In this document: piece by piece, positions 1 through 5,996 of the stretch | Numbering within the stretch: the stretch's first letter is position 1 | Layout of the letters: each line of letters opens with the position of its first letter | NCBI GenBank assembly: GCA_964617015.1 | Contig: CAZTVG010000015.1 | Span: 1 to 13,045 of the forward strand | Length of the DNA stretch: 13,045 nt | Reading direction: 5' to 3' | Source: ASMP01 sp964617015 | GTDB taxonomy: Archaea > Nanobdellota > Nanobdellia > Pacearchaeales > GW2011-AR1 | Program-made: the position numbers and the translations under genes | Notes under the pieces: model-generated | Databases searched by the model: none | Seen by the model: only the letters and a program-made list of their open reading frames with translations | What the model was told of the DNA's origin: nothing

Positions 1-82
1 GCCGCCATGCGCAGAATGGTAATGCACCTGGTTTGAGCCCAGGGCCCTTACGGGCATCCAGGTTCGATTCCTGGTGGCGGCG
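1..82 (+). tRNA. tRNA-Ser (anticodon UGA)
   Basis: Reads UCA serine codons. The 7-bp acceptor stem GCCGCCA/TGGCGGC is perfect. The anticodon stem CCTGG/CCAGG (27-31/39-43) encloses the loop TTTGAGC, with anticodon TGA at 34-36. A long variable arm, GCCC-TTAC-GGGC (44-55), makes this a class II tRNA. The T arm is CCAGG-TTCGATT-CCTGG. Base 82 is a G discriminator, which fits archaeal Ser and argues against Leu(GAG), the other class II reading. CCA is not encoded. The D arm is slightly odd: the best stem is only 3 bp (GCA 11-13 with TGC 23-25), leaving a three-base linker after the acceptor stem. A coding sequence begins 7 nt after the mature 3' end. Confidence 0.9.
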
Positions 83-89
83 TTTTTAA

Positions 90-569
90 ATGAAAAAAAG
101 AGCAATAGTAATCATTTTAATTGTTGTAACTTTAATCATAGTGACAGGAATATTCTTTTTTAATCAACCTTCTAAAGAAGGAATTTTAACCCAAGATATA
201 AAAGTTGTTCCTTTAAGTTCAGAAGAAAGACAGCAAGTAGTAGTTGCAGTTATTTCAAGTGAATTTATCGAAGACATTCCTAAAAAATATCCTGTGGCAA
301 TTACTTTTTTTAGTTTTGAAAATGGTGAAAGAATATTCCATGATAGTTTTCTCATAGGAAAACAAGGATTTTTAACTGAAGGAAAACCAGAAGTATATTT
401 AAGTTTGCATTCGAAATATATCAAAGAGTTAAACCAGGAAAATTTTTGTGAAATAGTTCAGAGAGCTAATAAAGTAGGAGATTTAGGATTTTATAGCGAA
501 AGCAGCAAAGTAAGCCTTCTTATAAAATATAGGGGAATGTTGAAATACAGGGAATGTATTGGATTCTAA
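90..569 (+). CDS. Small membrane-anchored protein of unknown function
   Basis: 159 aa. Not recognised as a member of a known family. Residues 1-4 are positive (MKKR) and are followed by one strongly hydrophobic segment at about 5-25, then a polar domain of about 130 residues. This fits a signal anchor with the C-terminal domain outside the cytoplasm, or an uncleaved signal peptide; there is no obvious lipobox. The ATG at 90 is supported because the hydrophobic segment starts directly after it. It lies 7 nt after the tRNA-Ser 3' end and no TATA box fits in between, so the gene is probably cotranscribed with the tRNA and released by 3' tRNA processing, giving a nearly leaderless mRNA. Real gene: likely. 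Function: unknown. Confidence 0.65.
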   Translation: MKKRAIVIILIVVTLIIVTGIFFFNQPSKEGILTQDIKVVPLSSEERQQVVVAVISSEFIEDIPKKYPVAITFFSFENGERIFHDSFLIGKQGFLTEGKPEVYLSLHSKYIKELNQENFCEIVQRANKVGDLGFYSESSKVSLLIKYRGMLKYRECIGF

Positions 570-582
570 CTTGGAGCCTTCC

Positions 583-616
583 GGCGTCTTTTAAAAAGCG
601 CCGCGAATCTTTTTTT
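583..616 (+). terminator. Possible hairpin plus T-tract terminator
   Basis: GGCG (583-586) pairs with CGCC (599-602), with CTTT/AAAG inside and one bulged base. A run of seven T follows at 610-616. It lies just after the membrane-protein gene and before the convergent tRNA-Thr, a sensible place for a forward-strand terminator. In archaea the T-tract is the more important part. Confidence 0.45.
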
Positions 617-623
617 GATCCAA

Positions 624-695
624 AGCCTCAGGCAGGATTTGAACCTGCGACCCCTGCTTTACGGGAGCAGTGCTCTACCACTGAGCTACTGAGGC
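624..695 (-). tRNA. tRNA-Thr (anticodon CGU), with C33
   Basis: On the reverse strand a complete 72-nt cloverleaf folds: acceptor GCCTCAG/CTGAGGC, D arm GCTC-AGTGGTA-GAGC, anticodon stem CTGCT/AGCAG around the loop CCCGTAA, and T arm GCAGG-TTCAAAT-CCTGC. The anticodon is CGT (Thr, codon ACG). G1-C72, C2-G71 and a T discriminator fit archaeal threonine identity. CCA is not encoded. The odd point is position 33, just before the anticodon: it is C instead of the near-universal U. Shifting the loop to restore U33 breaks the stem, so the call stands. A TATA-like TTTAAAAG on the reverse strand lies about 36 nt upstream. Confidence 0.9.
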
Positions 696-727
696 AAGTG
701 GTTTGAGTGAAATTGTTCAAGATTACC

Positions 728-735
728 TTTTAAAT
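728..735 (-). promoter_or_regulatory. TATA-like box for tRNA-Thr
   Basis: The reverse strand reads ATTTAAAA. Its centre is about 36 nt upstream of the tRNA-Thr 5' end, which would start transcription roughly 11 nt before the mature tRNA. Sequence and position are plausible but the match is weaker than the TTTATAAA boxes elsewhere in this window. Confidence 0.35.
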
Positions 736-818
736 TATTAAACCAGAATTAGTTATAAAATTATCCTATTAGAAATTCTCTATTAAGTAAGAAAAGCTCT
801 CCAGATACAAATCAATAT

Positions 819-824
819 AAAAAA
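819..824 (-). terminator. T-tract terminator after the stalk operon
   Basis: Directly after the L12 stop codon the reverse strand has TTTTTT. Archaeal RNA polymerase can terminate on such a tract without a hairpin. It is the end of the L1-L10-L12 operon. Confidence 0.4.
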
Positions 825-1115
825 TTATCCGAAGAGAGCCGACAAGCCTTCTGCTGCAGCTTCTTTCTTTTCTTCTTTGGGTTTTTCTTTTTTCTCTTCC
901 TTAGGTGCTTCAGCTGAACCAGCCGGAGCAGCTGCAACTAAGCTGGCACTTTCCAGCTCTTTTTCTATATCCACGCCTTTCAGACTGGCAACCAGAGACT
1001 TTACCTTGGATTCATCTGGCTCTGTGCCTGTAGCTGCAATAACCTTTTTCAGGTTATCCTCTGTGATTTCCTTGCCTGATTTGTGCAGTAAAAGTGCTGC
1101 ATATATGTTCTCCAT
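825..1115 (-). CDS. rpl12: Ribosomal protein L12 (archaeal P1)
   Basis: 96 aa, near the usual size of about 100-110 aa for archaeal P1/L12. The N-terminal helical dimerisation domain (MENIYAALLLHKSGKEI, about 1-60) is followed by an Ala/Pro hinge (65-75), a charged Lys/Glu stretch, and the conserved C-terminal motif GLSALFG. In archaea P1 dimers hang from L10 to form the stalk, and the LFG-type tail contacts translational GTPases. It is the last gene of L1-L10-L12. A Shine-Dalgarno GGAGG (forward 1129-1133) lies inside the 3' end of the L10 gene, about 13 nt before the ATG, so L12 can be initiated separately, as its multi-copy stoichiometry requires. A six-T tract follows the stop codon. Confidence 0.96.
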   Translation of the reverse strand: MENIYAALLLHKSGKEITEDNLKKVIAATGTEPDESKVKSLVASLKGVDIEKELESASLVAAAPAGSAEAPKEEKKEKPKEEKKEAAAEGLSALFG

Positions 1116-1120
1116 TTTAT

Positions 1121-2213
1121 TTATTTTTCCTCCGAATTTTCATTTAATTGTTGATTTTGAGTTTGAATATTCTCTCCACCATCCCCTCCACCACCTTCAG
1201 AGGTAATACTAACAGAATCTTTCTGTTCATTATTAGTATTTTTCTTATCTCCTGAAGTACTAGCTTCAGCGGATTTTGATTCATTATCTTCTTTGGGTTT
1301 ATTATTTTCATTCTTAGCATCATCCTTAATTTTTTCATCGGATTTTAAATTAGTATCTTGTTGTTCATTAATTTTCTCAGGCTTATCTTCGTTAGTTTCA
1401 CCATCACTTTTGTTTTCTACATTAATATTATCAGTTTCTTTTTTCCCGGCAAATTTTTCCAAGGCTTTTCCATGCCTGCCTGCCTTGCCGATTAAGAATT
1501 TGATTGTATCTTCACAGATATAGCCAATTTCAACAGCAAAAGGCAAGGCTTTTTCAAAAGATTCCTTAAGAGCTTCTATGGTTTTTTCCCTGTCAATGTT
1601 TATTTCAAGATATAATTTATTTTCTTGAGTGTCAAACGCAGCCAAAGGAATGAAACCAATTGAAAATGGTTTGATATCAAGTTTATTCATAATATCTGCG
1701 GCATTTGCAGTTATTTTTTCTCCTTTTTTGGCAATTATCTTTGGCTCTTTAATATTGATTTTTCCTTTCTCAATCTGAATCTTGATTCCTACAGCTCCAA
1801 GCTCGCTTATTGCAGGACCTGGGACAAGTTCAGTGGGCCCTGCCGGAATCTCAATATCTTCTGGAGCTTCCTGCCCTGCTTTTGCTTTTGCAGGACTTTT
1901 TTTATTCATTAATTCTGATGCAAGTTCAAAGGATTCCATATCTGAGAAAAGAATTGCCACACTTTCTTCAATTTGTTCCTTGAGTTTTTTAACTGCTTCA
2001 TTACCTGAATTATCCAGGGCACGAAAAATAATGCTTTTCTTCGGAACCTTAACTATTGCCTTCCCTCTCAATTTTTTTACAATCTCCTGATACTGTGAGG
2101 AAGGAATATTTTTTATTGAAGCTATAATTATTGTTTTCTTGTTTTTTATCATATCTGCAAGTTCTGAAACAGCTCTTATTTTTTCCTCTGAGACATGGGT
2201 TGATTTTTTTCCG
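1121..2213 (-). CDS. rpl10: Ribosomal protein L10 (archaeal P0), 5' end lost in assembly gap, atypical tail
   Basis: L10/P0 is the stalk base that binds 23S rRNA and carries L12 dimers. An internal ATG at 2152 gives 343 aa, but the frame stays open upstream to the gap, and those codons (KSTHVSEEKIRAVSELAD) match the conserved L10 N-terminus, so the true start is upstream. The likely start is the ATG at 2318-2316, which overlaps the L1 stop as ATGA; the 100-N gap separates the two pieces and as drawn puts them out of frame. The rRNA-binding domain, the inserted domain and the start of the helical spine (around FEKALPFAVEIGY) are visible. The last 100 or so residues are low-complexity K/E/N/D/S/Q, and the expected terminal LFG motif is absent. 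Confidence 0.93.
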
Positions 2214-2313
2214 NNNNNNNNNNNNNNNNNNNNNNNNNNNNNNNNNNNNNNNNNNNNNNNNNNNNNNNNNNNNNNNNNNNNNNNNNNNNNNNNNNNNNNN
2301 NNNNNNNNNNNNN
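2214..2313. other. Assembly gap of 100 N, probably far shorter in reality
   Basis: Exactly 100 N, the usual placeholder for a gap of unknown length. The L1 stop overlaps an ATG on one side and the L10 N-terminus is in progress on the other. Archaeal L10 proteins have only a few residues before the HVSE-like segment, so the missing DNA is probably a few codons. Confidence 0.95.
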
Positions 2314-2314
2314 T

Positions 2315-2944
2315 TCATTTTATATATATTTTCTGTGGTTTAGTCATCGTGAATTTCAGTTCTATGTTTTTTATGTTTTCCTTTCCTTTAGAAAGAGATT
2401 TCAACACAGCGTCGTAAACTGCGAGAACATTGCTAATGATTTCGTCATTTTTCATACTTTGTTTTCCGATGGCAAGTTTTATGCTTGGCTCTCTTACTTT
2501 TATTTTAATGTTATTGTTTATTTTTTTCTTAAGCTCATTTATGCCTTTTTCATTTACATTAAACAGAAGTCCAAGCTGAGGAGAAGGCATTTTTCCGGCA
2601 GGACCGAGAATTTTTCCGAAAGTTGTGGCTACTTTTGGCATCACGCTCGCCTGAGCCATAAAAAAGTCAAATTTCTTAACAAGTTTTTTAAGGGCTTTCT
2701 TGTCAGAATATTTCTTGAATTGTTCAGGAGTTATTGTTTCCACATCTTTGTTTTTTGTTTCCAAGAAAGCGCAGATTTTTTTGTCCTTAAACTTGAAAGG
2801 AATACCAACAAGAAGGTTTATCTGGCTCTTTTTCAGGTTGAATTTTTGCAGATTTATTATTAAGTCAACTGTCTGGTTGAACTTTCTTTCCTTTTCTTTC
2901 CTTAATTCTTCCAGAGCCTTTTCCAAATCTTTGTTTAAATCCAT
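2315..2944 (-). CDS. rpl1: Ribosomal protein L1
   Basis: 209 aa, normal for archaeal L1. It binds 23S rRNA helices 76-78 as the mobile L1 stalk, helps release E-site tRNA, and in some archaea represses its own operon. The N-terminus (EKALEELRKEKERKFNQTVD) and the signature GKILGPAGKMPSP are clear. An in-frame ATG exists 24 codons upstream at 3016, but the ATG at 2944 is preferred: it matches the family N-terminus and has GGGAGG about 11 nt upstream. First gene of L1-L10-L12. The stop overlaps the probable L10 ATG (ATGA), suggesting translational coupling. Unlike most neighbours it has a leader of about 77 nt after a good TATA box, room for autoregulation. Confidence 0.95.
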   Translation of the reverse strand: MDLNKDLEKALEELRKEKERKFNQTVDLIINLQKFNLKKSQINLLVGIPFKFKDKKICAFLETKNKDVETITPEQFKKYSDKKALKKLVKKFDFFMAQASVMPKVATTFGKILGPAGKMPSPQLGLLFNVNEKGINELKKKINNNIKIKVREPSIKLAIGKQSMKNDEIISNVLAVYDAVLKSLSKGKENIKNIELKFTMTKPQKIYIK

Positions 2945-3042
2945 TGTCTCATTTACCTCCCATATAATGCGCCAATGTCCCAGAAGTTTTGTCAGGATAT
3001 CAACGATATGGTTCAAGCGGTATTTTTTTGAGATGATTCGCG

Positions 3043-3050
3043 TTTATAAA
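3043..3050 (-). promoter_or_regulatory. TATA box of the L1-L10-L12 operon
   Basis: TTTATAAA on the reverse strand. With the 25.5-nt spacing seen at other promoters in this window, transcription would start near 3021, leaving a leader of about 77 nt before the L1 ATG at 2944. In that leader CATTG (forward 2973-2977) could pair with CAATG at the start codon (2942-2946), looping out the Shine-Dalgarno; only 5 bp, so weak. Confidence 0.65.
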
Positions 3051-3091
3051 TCTTACTTTATTACAACAATCCTTACTGTTTTATGATCTAT

Positions 3092-3454
3092 TCAACTAAC
3101 TAACTCCTTCAGATTCTCGAATCTCTCTAGGTTAGCGCCTTTGAATTTCATGTATTTTATCAATTTTCTCTCATATACAAGTCCTTCTTCAACCAATCTC
3201 GAAAGTCTTTTGTCTAACGGATTCATTTCATTATCAACCAAACTATTATGCTTCTCAACCAAGCTATAAAATTCATCAAATAATGTTTTTGGAATTTCTA
3301 AACTTGGACAATTTTGAGGGACCCCATACAAAAAATCACTCCTGCCAGGATTTTGTTTGGCCAACCAATAAGTGGCATTAAGGATAAGTGTTCTTCCATC
3401 CAGGCCTCTTATTACCAAATCTCCATTAATTTCATCCAGATACTGTACTATCAT
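3092..3454 (-). CDS. Small protein of unknown function
   Basis: 120 aa, soluble, not recognised. The N-terminal half has alternating hydrophobic residues suggesting beta strands (MIVQYLDEINGDLVIRGLDG); the C-terminal half looks helical and charged (EEGLVYERKLIKYMKFKG). A region around residues 75-95 (PLDKRLSRLVEEGLVYERKL) is reminiscent of the helix-turn pattern of small DNA-binding proteins but is not a convincing match. The start is well supported: TTTATAAA on the reverse strand is centred exactly 25.5 nt before the ATG, predicting a leaderless mRNA. It is a single-gene unit, divergent from the gene at 3550 and upstream of the L1 promoter. Confidence 0.65.
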   Translation of the reverse strand: MIVQYLDEINGDLVIRGLDGRTLILNATYWLAKQNPGRSDFLYGVPQNCPSLEIPKTLFDEFYSLVEKHNSLVDNEMNPLDKRLSRLVEEGLVYERKLIKYMKFKGANLERFENLKELVS

Positions 3455-3475
3455 AAATTATGTGCTCTCTATTTC

Positions 3476-3483
3476 TTTATAAA
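3476..3483 (-). promoter_or_regulatory. TATA box, leaderless promoter of the 120-aa gene
   Basis: TTTATAAA centred at 3479.5, 25.5 nt from the ATG at 3454 on the reverse strand. This is the same spacing as at ftsZ, sepF, aIF5A and the FKBP gene. Confidence 0.7.
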
Positions 3484-3520
3484 TATTATTATATCTAATT
3501 AATATAAATCACAACAATCC

Positions 3521-3528
3521 TTAAATAT
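3521..3528 (+). promoter_or_regulatory. TATA-like box, leaderless promoter of the 116-aa gene
   Basis: TTAAATAT centred at 3524.5, 25.5 nt before the ATG at 3550. The sequence is weaker than TTTATAAA but the spacing matches the window's rule exactly. Confidence 0.55.
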
Positions 3529-3549
3529 CAATCAATTTTTTCTTCTGTC

Positions 3550-3900
3550 ATGGAATTGGTTGCATTACTTTCTAAAGGAAAAGGAACATGGGGTCAGGTT
3601 TCAGGATTAATTAAATACGGTGAATGGGAAAAAATTATTCTTCTTGGAAATGAGTTTGCAAAAAAATTCACATCAGAGAAGGAAAGTGAATTTATTGAAG
3701 TTGATTTGGACAAAAAACTTATGGATTTAAGAGATGAATTCATGCAAAAGTTAAAAGGAAAACTCAGTGGAACAGAGGTTGCTTTAAGCATCGCTTCCGG
3801 CGACGGCAAAGAGCACATGGCTTTGGTTTCTGCTCTCATTAATTTGCCTGTCGGAATAAGATTCGCTGCTTTAACAAAAGATGGTGTGATAGATCTTTAA
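3550..3900 (+). CDS. Conserved-looking archaeal protein of unknown function
   Basis: 116 aa, soluble. It begins MELVALLSKGKGTWGQVSGL, continues with a strand-like segment (WEKIILLGNEFAKKF), a charged helical middle, and a small-residue segment near residues 75-95 (VALSIASGDGKEHMALVSAL), then LPVGIRFAALTKDGVIDL. The alternation of strand and helix, with VALSIASGDGKEH resembling a loop after a strand, suggests a small Rossmann-like alpha/beta fold. That is inference and I cannot name the family. Start supported by a TATA-like box at 25.5 nt, so probably leaderless. Monocistronic; a hairpin follows between it and the convergent protease gene. Confidence 0.7.
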   Translation: MELVALLSKGKGTWGQVSGLIKYGEWEKIILLGNEFAKKFTSEKESEFIEVDLDKKLMDLRDEFMQKLKGKLSGTEVALSIASGDGKEHMALVSALINLPVGIRFAALTKDGVIDL

Positions 3901-3907
3901 CCATCTA

Positions 3908-3934
3908 CGACGGTTTACTTCGTGAAACACGTCG
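3908..3934. terminator. Hairpin between convergent genes
   Basis: CGACGGTTT pairs with AAAC(A)CGTCG, 9 bp with one bulge, around the loop ACTTCGTG. It sits between two convergent stop codons. No T-tract follows on the forward strand, so a termination role is uncertain. Confidence 0.35.
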
Positions 3935-3958
3935 GAAGAAAGAGTTATTGACTTGTGA

Positions 3959-5392
3959 TTACCTAACAAAACTAAAAACCCAAAGTACCATTAAAAGCAG
4001 CAATATAAATAAAAAGAATTGTGTTGAAAATACAAAAAGCCTTCTTGCTGTTTTTTCGCTTCCTGTTAATCCCAGAACAGTGAGATAAAAAAACCTTCCT
4101 CCATCAAAGATTCCCACAGGAAGCATGTTAATCAGGGCCACGCTTATGCTTATAAGAATCAACCACCATAGCAAATTATAAATAAATAAGCTTATGCCAT
4201 TGAATTTTGGCTCGTAATAAACATGTGGTTTTTTGAATGAAGAAAGAGCATTGACAATTTTTCCGATAATTCCAGGTCTCTCCTGGTTAATGAAACCTAT
4301 TCCAAGCCATGCAACACCTGGTTTTTCAGGATACTCTTCAAGAACAAGTGCTTTTTCCGTGAAACCCTCTTCCTCTAATTTTGTCTTTATAATCACTTCA
4401 TCTCCAGGAGAATACCTGGAAAGTTCCTCAACCAATTTGTCAATATTGTCTATTTTTACATTGTTGATTTCTGTAATAATGCTTCCAAGTTTTTCTTTTA
4501 TGGCTGGTGCAGAATTATAAACCAGGATATTTTCCTGATTGTCTTTTTGTTTTTCTAAAATTTCTTTTGTAGTCAGGTACTCTTTGCTTCCGACTTTTAT
4601 TTCATTAAGGCCTGTTTCATTTAAATTCTCAAGCAGATTGTTATAAGATGCATTATTTAATGGTATACTATTTACCATTGAAATTCCTGAAATAGCTATT
4701 GTTGAAGTGGCATAACTGTCAAAAATGATTCCTGAAGGGGAAAATGCCATGAAGAAGAACAACACTAAGACTCCAAAAAATAAAATTGCTGTCAAAACAT
4801 TTGAAAAAGTCCCTGCAGAAAGAATTGCCATCTGGGTGAATTTTTTCTTTTTAGCCATTACTTTTTCGTCAAGTTCTACAAAGGCCGCCAGAAATATTGG
4901 CAGGAAGAAAGGAAAGAATCCAAAACCAGTTGTCTTTATTTTTACCTTATTGTGTACTGCAAAAATTCCGTGTGCAAATTCGTGAGATATTGCAATTACA
5001 GCGAGAATAATTATCCAGTATGTAAAGTAAAAAGGAGGCAGAAAATCAAGCTTAAAAATCTGGGGAAGATAGGGAACCAATGGAAGTATTGGAGGAACTT
5101 TGATAGCTCTCACAATATCCGGATTAAAAAGGTAAATTTTTGCAATTGAATAAACCAGGTAAAAAATACCAATCATGAGAAGGTACCCTGTTGCTATCGA
5201 AATATAACTCAGAAATTTAAAGGTTCTTTTGTATCTGCTTCCGATATAATCAATGAGCCTTATTCCCCATGTTGCCTTGTAGAGAAACAATAAACCCTCT
5301 CTTTTCAGATTATGTTTTCTTGTATAAAGAAATATGGATAATAATACCAAAAACACTGCCAGGAATATCAAATCATATATTAAAAAACTCAT
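3959..5392 (-). CDS. Site-2-type intramembrane zinc metalloprotease (M50) with PDZ domain
   Basis: 477 aa. S2P proteases cut transmembrane segments of anchored regulators or clear signal-peptide remnants. Visible in order: transmembrane segments near 4-23 and 62-86; a segment near 124-145 holding HEFAH (137-141), the HExxH site with His137/His141 as zinc ligands and Glu138 as catalytic base; a segment near 188-216 with the family-like SAGTFSNVLTA; an extracytoplasmic PDZ-like domain (about 288-352, SAPAIKEKLGSIITEINN); a segment near 400-425 followed by NMLPVGIFDGGRF with Asp430, the third zinc ligand; and a final segment near 452-475. All catalytic residues are present. It starts 4 nt after L40e, with AAGGA upstream, so it belongs to the aIF5A-L40e operon. 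Confidence 0.93.
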   Translation of the reverse strand: MSFLIYDLIFLAVFLVLLSIFLYTRKHNLKREGLLFLYKATWGIRLIDYIGSRYKRTFKFLSYISIATGYLLMIGIFYLVYSIAKIYLFNPDIVRAIKVPPILPLVPYLPQIFKLDFLPPFYFTYWIIILAVIAISHEFAHGIFAVHNKVKIKTTGFGFFPFFLPIFLAAFVELDEKVMAKKKKFTQMAILSAGTFSNVLTAILFFGVLVLFFFMAFSPSGIIFDSYATSTIAISGISMVNSIPLNNASYNNLLENLNETGLNEIKVGSKEYLTTKEILEKQKDNQENILVYNSAPAIKEKLGSIITEINNVKIDNIDKLVEELSRYSPGDEVIIKTKLEEEGFTEKALVLEEYPEKPGVAWLGIGFINQERPGIIGKIVNALSSFKKPHVYYEPKFNGISLFIYNLLWWLILISISVALINMLPVGIFDGGRFFYLTVLGLTGSEKTARRLFVFSTQFFLFILLLLMVLWVFSFVR

Positions 5393-5396
5393 GTTA

Positions 5397-5558
5397 CTAT
5401 TTTTTCCTTAAAGGACGAAACGCCTTTTTGTCGCATTTTCTGCATTTAATCTTTCCCTTCAGAATTTTCTGAGGGTCTGCCCTGATTTTTGCATGGCATC
5501 TTTTGCATACAAAAATATTCTTAAAAAGCCTGGTTTGTGCCTCGGGTATTTTTGCCAT
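5397..5558 (-). CDS. rpl40e: Ribosomal protein L40e
   Basis: 53 aa, a usual size for archaeal L40e, the ribosomal partner that eukaryotes fuse to ubiquitin. It begins MAKIPEAQTRLFKN and holds two zinc-binding CxxC pairs (Cys18/Cys21 and Cys39/Cys42), the second in KCRKCDKKAFRPL, typical of the family. The ATG follows the aIF5A stop codon by one nucleotide. An AGGAG Shine-Dalgarno lies in the 3' end of the aIF5A gene, so translation is probably coupled. The protease gene starts 4 nt after the stop. The gene is short enough to be missed by length-filtered gene calling. Confidence 0.93.
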   Translation of the reverse strand: MAKIPEAQTRLFKNIFVCKRCHAKIRADPQKILKGKIKCRKCDKKAFRPLRKK

Positions 5559-5559
5559 T

Positions 5560-5946
5560 TTATACTTTTCTCCTGATTATTTTTTGTCCTTCAATGTCCC
5601 AGTATTCCACATTTGAATTTTCCTGCAATTCCGATTTTATTTCATCTGGAGCATCAATCTCAAGAGTTTCATAACTTTCAAGGTCCATAACACTAACCTT
5701 GCTCCCTACCGAAAGAACCTGTCCTTTCCTTTTGTCAATCAGGGGAACCTCAAGTCTTTCATGTCCCGGCATAACCATAATTTTTTTCTGTCCACTGATT
5801 ATTCCAACAGCCTCAATACGACACTTGGCGTGTCCGTGTTTCCCTGTTTTGCTTATATCAATTTTTTTTACAGTGCAGGACTGTCCGTCCAAGATAATGT
5901 TTGTTCCTGTTCTCACCCCCGTCGCGTTAATTATTTTTAAAACCAT
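5560..5946 (-). CDS. eif5a: Translation initiation factor 5A (aIF5A)
   Basis: 128 aa, normal length. aIF5A binds stalled ribosomes and promotes peptide-bond formation and termination; it carries hypusine or deoxyhypusine made by deoxyhypusine synthase. The modification loop SKTGKHGHAKC is intact, with the modified lysine at Lys36. The N-terminal SH3-like domain covers about 1-70 and the C-terminal OB domain about 71-128. Promoter: TTTATAAA is centred 25.5 nt upstream of the ATG, predicting a leaderless mRNA, and the same box serves the divergent FKBP gene. First gene of aIF5A-L40e-protease. Confidence 0.97.
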   Translation of the reverse strand: MVLKIINATGVRTGTNIILDGQSCTVKKIDISKTGKHGHAKCRIEAVGIISGQKKIMVMPGHERLEVPLIDKRKGQVLSVGSKVSVMDLESYETLEIDAPDEIKSELQENSNVEYWDIEGQKIIRRKV

Positions 5947-5967
5947 AACACACTCAAAAAAAGTAAA

Positions 5968-5975
5968 TTTATAAA
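5968..5975. promoter_or_regulatory. Palindromic TATA box shared by divergent genes
   Basis: TTTATAAA is its own reverse complement. Its centre (5971.5) is exactly 25.5 nt from the A of the aIF5A ATG (5946) and 25.5 nt from the A of the FKBP ATG (5997). No other TATA box is visible in the 50-nt intergenic region, so one TBP site probably serves both directions. The purine-rich flanks on both sides (AAAAAAAGTAAA forward, GTAAAAACC reverse) could act as TFB recognition elements. Confidence 0.75.
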
Positions 5976-5996
5976 GGTTTTTACTAAAGTTTATTG

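Noticed and set aside
32..43. First tRNA read as tRNA-Leu with anticodon GAG
   Set aside because: That reading breaks the anticodon stem, and the G discriminator fits Ser.
877..1206. 109-codon forward frame opposite L12
   Set aside because: Antisense to L12 and the L10 end, both of which are unmistakable; composition is that of a shadow.
2945..3016. ATG at 3016 as L1 start
   Set aside because: The added 24 residues do not resemble L1, and the Shine-Dalgarno GGGAGG fits the ATG at 2944.
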